DNA from: Oscillospiraceae bacterium
GTDB lineage: Bacteria > Bacillota > Clostridia > Oscillospirales > Ruminococcaceae
NCBI GenBank assembly: GCA_016296505.1
Contig: JAEDJD010000041.1
Span: 1-6,199 of the forward strand
Reading direction: 5' to 3'
DNA: 6,199 nt
Shown here: in pieces, positions 1-6,105 of the stretch
Numbering within the stretch: position 1 is the first letter of the stretch
Layout of the letters: each line of letters begins with the position of its first letter
Program-made: the position numbers and the translations under genes
Notes under the pieces: model-generated
What the model was told of the DNA's origin: nothing
The model's input: only the letters and a program-made list of their open reading frames with translations
Databases searched by the model: none

Positions 1-135
1 ATGCTTGATTATTGTGCAGTCGGCGTTGCAATGGGAAATGGAAGCGATGAAATCAAAGCAAAAGCAGACTTTGTGACAGGAAATGTTGAAAACGACGGGT
101 TGTATCAGGCATTTGAAATGCTGGGGCTGATCTGA
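1..135 (+). CDS. Cof-type HAD-IIB family phosphatase, C-terminal fragment
   Basis: The first 44 codons read in frame to a TGA and match the C-terminal end of Cof/YidA-type HAD phosphatases. The motif GVAMGNGSDEIKAKADFVT (residues 9-27 of the fragment) corresponds to HAD motif IV and the following segment of this family, usually GVAMGNA.xEVKxxAdyVT, with a closing 'DG...AFE..GL' tail. Family members dephosphorylate sugar phosphates, nucleotides or cofactors such as FMN in the cytoplasm, with a Mg-dependent aspartyl-phosphate intermediate. The substrate cannot be told from this piece. The ATG at base 1 is almost certainly an internal Met: family members are about 260-290 residues and this motif lies near their C-terminus. 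The gene is cut by the window edge and looks intact at its 3' end. An intrinsic terminator follows about 150 nt downstream. Confidence 0.82.
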   Translation: MLDYCAVGVAMGNGSDEIKAKADFVTGNVENDGLYQAFEMLGLI

Positions 136-285
136 TTATCATCGAATTGCTTCAGTCTGCCGGAGGAGATATACCTCATGCTGTCAGATATTCCTAAGCC
201 CGAAGGATACGTGGAATAAACGCGAAAAGAGTTTAACTTTCCAGATTGAGATCTGCGCATGTCAAAATGCATTATTTCAATATTG

Positions 286-321
286 GAACGAGTGCTTGAT
301 GCAAAGTACTCGTTCTTTTTT
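286..321 (+). terminator. Intrinsic terminator of the HAD gene transcript
   Basis: A perfect 8-bp inverted repeat, GAACGAGT (286-293) with ACTCGTTC (308-315), is extended inward by GCTT/AAGT including one G-U pair. This makes a 12-bp stem with a 6-nt loop, GATGCA. Six T residues follow immediately at 316-321. This is a canonical rho-independent terminator. It lies about 150 nt after the HAD stop codon, so it probably ends that transcript and insulates the sensor operon downstream. Confidence 0.9.
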
Positions 322-337
322 GCGTTCAGGGGAGACA

Positions 338-445
338 ATGCAAAAAATTCAGCTGATTTGCGAACTTTTTCGTAGGCAATCTGGGTTGGGACAGGTTCCA
401 TCTTATTTTTATGTCACGGAGCGTTATGAAAGAGGCAATCCGTGA
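338..445 (+). CDS. Possible small ORF of 35 codons, unrecognised
   Basis: An ATG at 338 opens 35 codons ending in TGA at 443-445. The predicted peptide begins MQKIQLICELFRRQ and ends YFYVTERYERGNP. It is basic, with no membrane segment or signal peptide, and I do not recognise it. In favour: a purine-rich GGGGAG sits just upstream. Against: the Shine-Dalgarno spacing is short (3 nt), and the ORF begins only 17 nt after the U-tract of a strong terminator with no promoter visible between them. It would therefore depend on read-through. It may be chance or a gene remnant. Confidence 0.18.
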   Translation: MQKIQLICELFRRQSGLGQVPSYFYVTERYERGNP

Positions 446-507
446 GAAAAGCATTTTTAAGATTGCCAAAGGCAGCTTTCCAGATTAACAAAAATATGGT
501 GCGGCTT

Positions 508-536
508 TTGACAGAGCGGACAGGAAAGGGTATAAT
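508..536 (+). promoter_or_regulatory. Sigma-A promoter of the sensor operon
   Basis: A perfect -35 TTGACA (508-513) and a perfect -10 TATAAT (531-536) are separated by exactly 17 nt. This is the full vegetative sigma consensus. Transcription would start at about 543-544, giving a leader of roughly 100 nt before the kinase ATG at 642. The match suggests constitutive, activator-independent expression of the sensory genes unless a repressor or the leader RNA intervenes. Confidence 0.9.
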
Positions 537-549
537 AACATAATTCAAT

Positions 550-617
550 AAGGTATTTGACAGGTATGCAGGGGTGTTGTTACCTTTTGTAGATTATTGC
601 TGCTGTGCGCACCTGTT
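550..617 (+). promoter_or_regulatory. Potential structured leader of the sensor operon mRNA
   Basis: The predicted leader can form a 12-bp hairpin between 559-570 (GACAGGTATGCA) and 606-617 (TGCGCACCTGTT) with one mismatch and two G-U pairs. A second pairing, AAGGTA (550-555) with TACCTT (581-586), interlocks with it in pseudoknot order. TACCT can also pair with the AGGTA at 562-566, which would break the large hairpin. No U-tract follows, so it is not a terminator, and it matches no riboswitch class I recognise. Pairing was found by eye with no energy calculation. Confidence 0.25.
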
Positions 618-641
618 TTGCTGTGAGACTGAGGAGTAATT

Positions 642-2381
642 ATGAAACTGGGTTTTCGATTCCGGATGATGCTGGCGATTTTGATCGTTTCCTTTGCCTG
701 TGTTATTGCGGTTTCTGTTACAAATTATTATGATGCGAAACGTATGATTGAACAAAATTATGTGACATCTCTGGATGAGAAAATGACACTCCAATTTGAA
801 CAATTTGATGACATCATGCAGGATATGTATCAGAGCGTGCGGTATATCAGTCACCAGACGGAATTAATACAGCAAATAGAGGAGTATCTGGAGGGAGAGA
901 GGTCTTATGAAGATGGTATGCAAATATCCCGGACGCTGAATATGCTGCTGACGATGGATCAGTTGGACAGCGCGCTGTATTTGTACCTGCCAAAAACCGA
1001 TCAAGTGTTTAGCTCGATGGAGTATTATGCCGTGCGAGAGTTGGCGGCTGGAGATACGCTGCCGTGGCAGGAGGGCTCGAAGGATCCGTTCACACCGATC
1101 TTCTGTGTCAATCGCCTTGCACGCTCATCTCAATATGTTTATGCATATACCAATCCGGTGTGTGATGCAGAAGGAAATCAGATTGGCATGTTATGTATCA
1201 CGGTGGATGAGCGTCAAATGTATTATGAGCTACTGGATTCGATGAATAATATTGCAAGTGAAACATACCGGCTGTTGGCGCCCAACGGAACGGTGTGTTC
1301 TGCAAAAGTAACATCGGAGATTGGAAAAAAGGTAGGCGGATTGTCCGAGCAGCATAAAGATCGGATGAATGCAAATACAGAGGACGGCACCCTCTTATTT
1401 GCGAGTGTGGAATCTGCGTTTTCCGGATATCGCCTGATGTGCCAGAGTGATTTGAGTGTGCTGACAAAAGAGCTGCATGACCGTCAGACGAAACAGATCA
1501 TATATGTGAGCCTGTTTTTTCTTTGTCTGCTGTTCGCGGCGGCCAAGTTATCCAAGCGGTTGTCGCAGCCGCTGGAGGAGTTGATTCATGCGATTGATCA
1601 GGTGCGCGGAGGTGATTTTACAGTGCGTGCCCAGAGCAGGCAGGATGACGAATTCGATACGCTGCTGGATCACTTCAATGCGATGGTTTCGCGTATGGAT
1701 GGGTTGATGGATCAAATTGTTTACGAGCGCACGCAAAAAAAGCAGGCTGAGCTGAACGCACTGCAATATCAGATTCGCCCGCATTTTATGTATAACACAT
1801 TAAATTCCATTCGCTTTGCGGCATTGCTTCAGCACAATTATAAGCTGGCAGAGCTGCTCAGTGCTTTTACCTCGCTGCTTGAGGCAAGTGTCCAGCGCAA
1901 AGGTGCATTTATTACCCTGCGGGAGGAAATTGAGCTGGTACAGAATTATATCTCCTTACAGAAGTTCCGCTATTTGGACTGCTTTGAAGGTGTGTATCAG
2001 ATTGCTCCCGAGACGGAGGAATGCTATGTACCCTGTTTATTATTACAGCCGATGGTGGAAAACGCAGTATTTCATGGAATTGATACGAAAAAATCGGATA
2101 ATCGCATTGAAATTGCCGCATGGTTGGAACAGGATCGGCTGTATATCACCGTTAAGGACAACGGAGAGGGAATACCGAAGGACGTGCAGAATCCGGAGCT
2201 TGCGGAAGCTCAGACGGATAAACGTCGGCTGAGCGGTATCGGACTGCGCAACGTTGAACAACGTCTGAGATTGTATTACGGGGATGCAGCATATTTTAGG
2301 CTGTCCAGTCAGCCCCATCAGGGTACGACCGTACTGTTTTGTTTGCCAATCAGTCACGATCCGAAGGAATATCAGGTATGA
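642..2381 (+). CDS. YesM/LytS-type sensor histidine kinase
   Basis: This 579-residue membrane histidine kinase autophosphorylates and presumably passes phosphate to the AraC-type regulator encoded at 3333. A first membrane segment at about residues 9-28 is followed by an extracytoplasmic sensor region of about 255 residues (Cache-like by layout) and a second membrane segment at about 286-303. A HAMP linker (about 304-357) and a coiled stretch lead to the His_kinase region with IRPHFMYNTLNSI; the phosphoacceptor is H381. The ATPase domain shows the N box QPMVENAVFHG (469-479), G1 DNGEG (506-510), G2 SGIGLRN (531-537) and GTT (561-563). All catalytic motifs are intact. R379 stands where Asn or Gln is commoner in this family. 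The ATG at 642 was chosen because GAGGAG lies 5 nt upstream and the membrane segment follows at once. It is the first gene of the operon, and the next gene starts 10 nt after its stop. Confidence 0.93.
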   Translation: MKLGFRFRMMLAILIVSFACVIAVSVTNYYDAKRMIEQNYVTSLDEKMTLQFEQFDDIMQDMYQSVRYISHQTELIQQIEEYLEGERSYEDGMQISRTLNMLLTMDQLDSALYLYLPKTDQVFSSMEYYAVRELAAGDTLPWQEGSKDPFTPIFCVNRLARSSQYVYAYTNPVCDAEGNQIGMLCITVDERQMYYELLDSMNNIASETYRLLAPNGTVCSAKVTSEIGKKVGGLSEQHKDRMNANTEDGTLLFASVESAFSGYRLMCQSDLSVLTKELHDRQTKQIIYVSLFFLCLLFAAAKLSKRLSQPLEELIHAIDQVRGGDFTVRAQSRQDDEFDTLLDHFNAMVSRMDGLMDQIVYERTQKKQAELNALQYQIRPHFMYNTLNSIRFAALLQHNYKLAELLSAFTSLLEASVQRKGAFITLREEIELVQNYISLQKFRYLDCFEGVYQIAPETEECYVPCLLLQPMVENAVFHGIDTKKSDNRIEIAAWLEQDRLYITVKDNGEGIPKDVQNPELAEAQTDKRRLSGIGLRNVEQRLRLYYGDAAYFRLSSQPHQGTTVLFCLPISHDPKEYQV

Positions 2382-2391
2382 GGGGAAAATA

Positions 2392-3330
2392 ATGATAAAA
2401 AAGTTGACAAGTATTCTGGTTTGCGCGCTTCTGTTCTGCGGCTGTGGCACGCTGGAGGTGAAGCGGGATCGGCCGGACGAAACGATCGGTGTCGTATTGA
2501 AGGCAATGAATAGCCAGCACTGGATGGAGGTGCGCTCGGGGATGGAGCATGCTGCTGTGGAGGCTGATATAGATCTGAGGCTGCTTTATCCGGAGAGTGA
2601 GACAGCAGAACAAGAGCAGGAGGACTTAATCAGAGATCAGCTTACACACGGAGTGGATGCGCTCATTGTGGCACCCTGCAATTCCAATCATACAAAGTGG
2701 TTTGTTGATCAGGCACAGGCTGACAATGTGCAGGTGGTCACGGTGGATACCCGTGCACTGGACTGTAGTCTTCCCTATATCGGGGCAGACAATCTTGCGA
2801 TTGGTGAGATGGCGGCGGAGTATTTTTCCGAACATCTGCCCAAGAATGCGGAAATTTCCGTCATTGCCGGACCGGAGCAGCAGTCAACTCATATTGATCG
2901 GATCCGTGGTTTTCAGGATGGCATGGCACAGAACGGACAGGACAGAATCTTTCGGACGATTTATGGAGACAGCACGTTTCGTCAGGGGATGCGTGCCGCA
3001 GAGGAACTGATTTTTGACGATTCCAAAGACCATGGGCTGTTTTGTACAAGTGCAGTGCTCGGTCTGGGGGCAGTGATACAGCTACGAGACCGTGAGGATA
3101 TTTCGATTCTGGCTGTAGATACACAGGATGATGCCATTCAGGCGATACAGGACGGCTCGATTGATGCGCTGATTACACAGTCCGGCTATGAAATTGGCTA
3201 TCGGGCTATCTGGGCGACAGTCGAGGCGCTGCGCGGCGGAGAAAAAATAGAGGACATTCTTCTGCCCGGTATATTGCTGACAGAGGAAAATATAGAAGAA
3301 TTTTTGGAAACTTATCATACGGAGGCATAA
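2392..3330 (+). CDS. Periplasmic-binding-protein-type lipoprotein, sugar-receptor family
   Basis: This 312-residue protein resembles the type I periplasmic binding proteins (Peripla_BP_4, as in RbsB or XylF) that bind sugars outside the membrane. A short lipoprotein signal peptide (residues 1-17, KK then a hydrophobic core) ends at FCGC, so Cys18 is the likely lipid-anchored residue. Phe at -3 is unusual; Leu is typical. The fold signatures are present in order: TIGVVLK (31-37), GVDALIVAP (87-95), VVTVDT (115-120), YIGADN..IG (129-138), an effector-hinge region near 153-180, and LLTEEN (295-300). The frame is open upstream to an ATG at 2284, but that lies inside the kinase gene and would bury the signal peptide. 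The ATG at 2392 has AGGGG upstream. There is no ABC permease or ATPase beside it, and its place between kinase and regulator suggests a sensing role rather than transport (inference). Confidence 0.9.
   Translation: MIKKLTSILVCALLFCGCGTLEVKRDRPDETIGVVLKAMNSQHWMEVRSGMEHAAVEADIDLRLLYPESETAEQEQEDLIRDQLTHGVDALIVAPCNSNHTKWFVDQAQADNVQVVTVDTRALDCSLPYIGADNLAIGEMAAEYFSEHLPKNAEISVIAGPEQQSTHIDRIRGFQDGMAQNGQDRIFRTIYGDSTFRQGMRAAEELIFDDSKDHGLFCTSAVLGLGAVIQLRDREDISILAVDTQDDAIQAIQDGSIDALITQSGYEIGYRAIWATVEALRGGEKIEDILLPGILLTEENIEEFLETYHTEA
3321..3325 (+). promoter_or_regulatory. Ribosome binding site that decides the regulator start
   Basis: GGAGG here lies within the last codons of the lipoprotein gene. Two adjacent ATGs follow, at 3330 and 3333. 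The spacer is 4 nt to the first, which overlaps the TAA stop by one base, and 7 nt to the second. The second is better placed and gives the MYQVLLVDDD start typical of YesN-type regulators, so 3333 is preferred. Either way translation is probably coupled to the gene upstream. Confidence 0.7.
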
Positions 3331-3332
3331 TG

Positions 3333-4868
3333 ATGTATCAGGTATTGTTGGTGGATGACGATCTGCTTGTACGTATGTTTTTAAAAAATGCCGTCTGCTG
3401 GGAGGATTATGGATTTTCTATAGCAGGAGATGCACGCGATGGTATTGAAGCGCTGGAATTGTGCGCTCAATTGCAGCCTGATCTGATTTTGACCGACATT
3501 AGTATGCCTGGTATGGACGGCGTGGAAATGATTCGTCAGCTGCGCAGCAGCGGCTATCATGGCGTGATTACCGTGCTGAGCTGTCACGATGATTTTGAGC
3601 TGGTGAAGAGCGCAATGAAATGGGGAGCGGATGATTATCTGGTCAAAAATGATCTGAGCGACAGCTCTCTTGGTGAACTGCTGGAAAAAATTCGTGTTCT
3701 GGTGGATGAAAAGCATGCAAAGGCAGAGCAGAAGAACGTCATGCAATCCTTGGTACAGAAAGGAATTCGAAGTGCACAGCGAGAGCTGCTGGAGGGTATT
3801 TTAAGCGATACACTCAAAGGAGAAACACTCGCGGCTCATTTGCAGCAAGCTGGATTGAAGGGGAAATACCGGCGCACAGAGATCGTTTTGGCTCAGGTAA
3901 TTGGGGCGGATGCAGATCAGAGCAGAATTTTATTTGAAATATGTGCTCGGCGTTTGGAGCATGAAGCGGTAGAGCTTTTGCATCTGTCAGACTGCATTTT
4001 GGTGATTCTGTTTGACTTGACTGATGTTCCATCTATTCGACAAACAATGGATTGGCTGAATCGGCTGCAAAACATCGTGGAAAATCTGTCCGAACAATAC
4101 TTGAGTATGCCGACTGCGCTGGCATCCAGTCTGGTGTGTGAGGGTGATACTGCACTGACCGATGCCTTGCGGCAGGCGTATCAGACACTTCAAATGGGCT
4201 TTTATGGAGCGGGACGATGGCAGTATGGTCAGGATGGTGAGATGAGCGCTGTTTGCCCGCCTGAAGCGGAGCAGTTTGTTCACCAATTGCCTGAGCTGAT
4301 GAAGAATCCGGAGATCGCATTGCTGCAACGGCAATTTGAGATGGCGTTATCCGCTGTATGCGAGCACCGGGTGATGCCGGGAGTGCTGCTGCAATGGCTG
4401 CGCCGGTGTGATCACGCTGCGGGTGTGATGCGTGCGGAAAGTGAATACAGTTCGCTCCGGCAGTTTTCGCAATATGCTTCGTGTGTCAATGCTTATCGGG
4501 AGCGCCACGAGCAGCTGCAGCAGATTTGTATTCCAACTCAGACAGGTCCGGCAATTCGCCAGGCCGCGGTTTACATACAGGAACATTTTTCAGAGCAGAT
4601 TGGACTGGGACATGCGGCACGTCATGTTGGATTGACTCCGCCTTACCTCAGCACACTGTTTAAGCAGGAGATGGGAGTGGGATTTTCCGAATACTTGCTT
4701 TCCCTTCGGCTGAACTGGGTATGTGAGCATTTGATTTCGACTACGCAGACGATCAAACAAATTTCGCAGGAGGCCGGTTTTGTAAATTATCAATATTTTT
4801 GCAAGATGTTTAAAAAGCATCTGGGAGTCAGTCCGGCGGTCTATCGGAAAAATCACTGCGGAAGATAA
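3333..4868 (+). CDS. YesN-type response regulator with AraC-family DNA-binding domain
   Basis: This 511-residue cytoplasmic transcription regulator is the likely partner of the kinase at 642. The receiver domain (about residues 1-120) keeps the acidic cluster DDD (8-10), phosphoacceptor D55 in LILTDISMPGMDG, the switch residue S83 and the conserved K105 in DDYLVKND. A long middle region of about 280 residues has no motif I recognise, as is usual for this subfamily. The C-terminus (about 405-507) is an AraC/XylS domain. Its first helix-turn-helix is around HAARHVGLTPPYLSTLFKQE and its second around IKQISQEAGFVNYQYFCKMF, ending in the family signature KKHLGVSPAVYRK. No key residue is missing. 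Phosphorylated members bind paired direct repeats near promoters and usually activate. It is the last gene of the operon, ending just before a strong terminator. An alternative start at 3330 adds one Met. Confidence 0.93.
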   Translation: MYQVLLVDDDLLVRMFLKNAVCWEDYGFSIAGDARDGIEALELCAQLQPDLILTDISMPGMDGVEMIRQLRSSGYHGVITVLSCHDDFELVKSAMKWGADDYLVKNDLSDSSLGELLEKIRVLVDEKHAKAEQKNVMQSLVQKGIRSAQRELLEGILSDTLKGETLAAHLQQAGLKGKYRRTEIVLAQVIGADADQSRILFEICARRLEHEAVELLHLSDCILVILFDLTDVPSIRQTMDWLNRLQNIVENLSEQYLSMPTALASSLVCEGDTALTDALRQAYQTLQMGFYGAGRWQYGQDGEMSAVCPPEAEQFVHQLPELMKNPEIALLQRQFEMALSAVCEHRVMPGVLLQWLRRCDHAAGVMRAESEYSSLRQFSQYASCVNAYRERHEQLQQICIPTQTGPAIRQAAVYIQEHFSEQIGLGHAARHVGLTPPYLSTLFKQEMGVGFSEYLLSLRLNWVCEHLISTTQTIKQISQEAGFVNYQYFCKMFKKHLGVSPAVYRKNHCGR

Positions 4869-4880
4869 AATTAAAATAAA

Positions 4881-4934
4881 ACACGACTTGACAGCCCGAA
4901 TCATCATCAGGGGCATCAAGTCGTGTCTTTTTTT
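4881..4934 (+). terminator. Intrinsic terminator of the sensor operon
   Basis: A perfect 11-bp stem pairs ACACGACTTGA (4881-4891) with TCAAGTCGTGT (4916-4926). An inner GCCC/GGGC helix (4894-4897 with 4911-4914) can extend it. C then TTTTTTT follow at 4927-4934. It starts 13 nt after the regulator stop codon. It separates the sensor operon from the oxidoreductase gene, so the latter needs its own promoter. Confidence 0.93.
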
Positions 4935-4955
4935 AAAATTGTACCATAAAATTTT

Positions 4956-4980
4956 GTTGTCAATCTTAAAAAAAGACAAC
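4956..4980. repeat. Inverted repeat GTTGTC-N13-GACAAC upstream of iolG
   Basis: The two 6-bp arms (4956-4961 and 4975-4980) are perfect inverted copies. They are centred 19 bp apart in AT-rich DNA. They lie about 55-80 bp before the presumed transcription start at about 5036, a reasonable position for a regulator site. There is no U-tract directly after them and the stem is short, so an operator is more likely than a terminator. The binding protein is unknown. Confidence 0.4.
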
Positions 4981-4999
4981 TTTCCGAAAAAAAGGAAGC
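4968..4999 (+). repeat. Imperfect direct repeat with 19-bp period abutting the -35 region
   Basis: Two 13-bp copies, AAAAAAAGACAAC (4968-4980) and AAAAAAAGGAAGC (4987-4999), match at 10 of 13 positions and are offset by 19 bp, close to two helical turns. The second copy ends next to where the -35 box should be. AraC-family activators typically bind such paired direct repeats there. Seven of the matching positions are a run of A, so the repeat could partly reflect base composition or an UP-like A-tract. Confidence 0.35.
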
Positions 5000-5023
5000 A
5001 TATCGGTTTGGCAGAATTGACCA

Positions 5024-5029
5024 TATAAT
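5024..5029 (+). promoter_or_regulatory. -10 box of the iolG promoter; no matching -35
   Basis: A perfect TATAAT lies 72 bp before the iolG start codon, downstream of the terminator at 4934. At 16-18 bp spacing the -35 position reads TATCGG or its neighbours, a poor match to TTGACA. TTGGCA at 5008-5013 is too close (10 bp) to serve. There is no TGn extended -10 either. A good -10 with a missing -35 is typical of an activator-dependent promoter. The start would be near 5036, leaving a leader of about 60 nt. Confidence 0.55.
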
Positions 5030-5080
5030 AAGACCATAGAAGCGAAGAGCTTTATAAAAAATATATGAGGTTCAATTTTC

Positions 5081-5088
5081 AAAGGAGG
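5081..5088 (+). promoter_or_regulatory. Very strong ribosome binding site of iolG
   Basis: AAAGGAGG sits 7 nt before the ATG at 5096. It is the best Shine-Dalgarno match in the window and fits the highly biased codon use of the gene it serves. Confidence 0.85.
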
Positions 5089-5095
5089 AGAACAA

Positions 5096-6103
5096 ATGAA
5101 GGTAGGAATCATTGGTGCCGGCCGCATCGGCAAGGTACACGCACAGAACATTTCGATGTTCGTGCCGGAGATGGAAATCAAGACCATCGCGGATCCGTTC
5201 ATGAACGAGCAGACGGAGGCGTTTGCAAAGCAGTACGGAATCCCGAACACCACCAAGGATGCAAACGACATCCTGAACGACCCGGAGATCGAAGCAGTAC
5301 TGATCTGCTCTTCTACCGATACGCACTCGCACTTCATCATGGAAGCTGCAAAGGCAAAGAAGCACATCTTCTGTGAGAAGCCGATTGATTACGATCTGGC
5401 CAAGGTACACGCTGCAATTCAGGCAGCGAAGGACGCGGGCGTAAAGCTGCAGATCGGCTTCTGCCGCCGCTTCGACCACAACCACAGAGCAGTTTACGAT
5501 ATGGTTCGTGACGGCAAGGTGGGCAAGGTCAACATCATCAAAATCTCTTCCCGTGATCCGGAGCCGCCCCCGGTATCCTACGTTAAGGTTTCCGGCGGTA
5601 TCTTCTATGATATGATGATCCACGACTTTGATATGGCACGTTTCCTGGCAGGCAGCGAGGTCACCGAGGTCAACGCAATCGGCTCCGTTCTGGTCGATCC
5701 GGGCATCGGCGAGGCAGGCGACGTAGACACTGCACTTGTTACTCTGAAGTTTGAAAACGGCGCAATCGGCGTAATCGACAACTCCCGTAAGGCAGTTTAC
5801 GGCTATGACCAGCGCGTTGAGGTATTCGGTTCCGAGGGATGCGCTCAGAACGAGAACGATATCCCGAACACCGCAGTTCTTTCCACCGCAGACGGCACCA
5901 CCTACGGCACCGCTTATAAGGTCATGTGGGATCGCTACACCGGCGCATTCGTTTCCGAGATGCAGGCATTTGCCGATGCAGTGGTAAACGATAAGGAGAC
6001 TCCGGTTACCGGCGAGGACGGACTGTATCCGGTACTGATGGCAGCTGCTGCTACCAAGTCCCTGAAGGAAGGTCGTCCGGTTAAGATTTCGGAGGTAGAG
6101 TAA
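5096..6103 (+). CDS. iolG: Inositol 2-dehydrogenase-like Gfo/Idh/MocA oxidoreductase
   Basis: This 335-residue cytoplasmic NAD(P)-dependent dehydrogenase most resembles myo-inositol 2-dehydrogenase, which oxidises myo-inositol to scyllo-inosose in the first step of inositol catabolism. The N-terminal Rossmann domain starts with GIIGAGRIG (4-12), and D33 in IADP lies at the expected cofactor-binding position. EKP at 94-96 carries the catalytic Lys95. RRFD (124-127) and GGIFYDMMIHDFD (167-179), with D172 and H176 as the likely catalytic pair, match the IolG pattern. Length is normal for the family and the frame is intact. Related dehydrogenases act on scyllo-inositol, glucose or other sugars, so the exact substrate is unproven. 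Codon use is strongly biased (nearly all Lys AAG, Asn AAC, many C-ending codons), unlike the A-rich choice in the sensor genes, which suggests high expression. The next gene starts 2 nt after its stop. Confidence 0.85.
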   Translation: MKVGIIGAGRIGKVHAQNISMFVPEMEIKTIADPFMNEQTEAFAKQYGIPNTTKDANDILNDPEIEAVLICSSTDTHSHFIMEAAKAKKHIFCEKPIDYDLAKVHAAIQAAKDAGVKLQIGFCRRFDHNHRAVYDMVRDGKVGKVNIIKISSRDPEPPPVSYVKVSGGIFYDMMIHDFDMARFLAGSEVTEVNAIGSVLVDPGIGEAGDVDTALVTLKFENGAIGVIDNSRKAVYGYDQRVEVFGSEGCAQNENDIPNTAVLSTADGTTYGTAYKVMWDRYTGAFVSEMQAFADAVVNDKETPVTGEDGLYPVLMAAAATKSLKEGRPVKISEVE

Positions 6104-6105
6104 TT

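Larger units (their letters stand above)
136..507. other. Intergenic region between the HAD gene and the sensor operon
   Basis: No convincing gene was seen here on either strand. Right after the HAD stop the same frame stays open for a further 27 codons to a TAA at 217-219. It includes an internal ATG at 178 with a GGAGGAG sequence upstream, which would give only a 13-codon peptide. This could be a decayed extension or chance. The region also contains the terminator at 286-321 and a doubtful small ORF at 338-445. An 11-bp direct repeat, CTTTCCAGATT, occurs at 237-247 and 476-486; its significance is unknown. Confidence 0.6.

Noticed and set aside
105..401. 98-codon ORF on the minus strand
   Set aside because: It reads across the HAD gene end and through the terminator hairpin, has no Shine-Dalgarno sequence before its ATG, and its composition resembles no known family.
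557..585. Second TTGACA in the sensor leader as an alternative promoter
   Set aside because: At 17-nt spacing the -10 position reads TTACCT, a weak match, and the perfect promoter at 508-536 lies just upstream.
564..593. Short leader peptide ORF (ATG CAG GGG ... TAG) before the kinase
   Set aside because: Only eight or so codons, no proper ribosome binding site, and no run of regulatory codons.
2284..2391. Longer start for the binding-protein lipoprotein
   Set aside because: The extension overlaps the 3' end of the kinase gene, has no good ribosome binding site and would place 36 residues in front of a clear lipoprotein signal peptide. The ATG at 2392 is better.
2404..2432. TTGACA at the start of the lipoprotein gene as an internal promoter
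   Set aside because: The -10 position reads GCTTCT, which is not a match. The hexamer simply encodes part of the signal peptide.
5072..5623. 183-codon ORF on the minus strand opposite iolG
   Set aside because: It is an antisense shadow produced by the biased codon use of iolG. No ribosome binding site and no recognisable domain.
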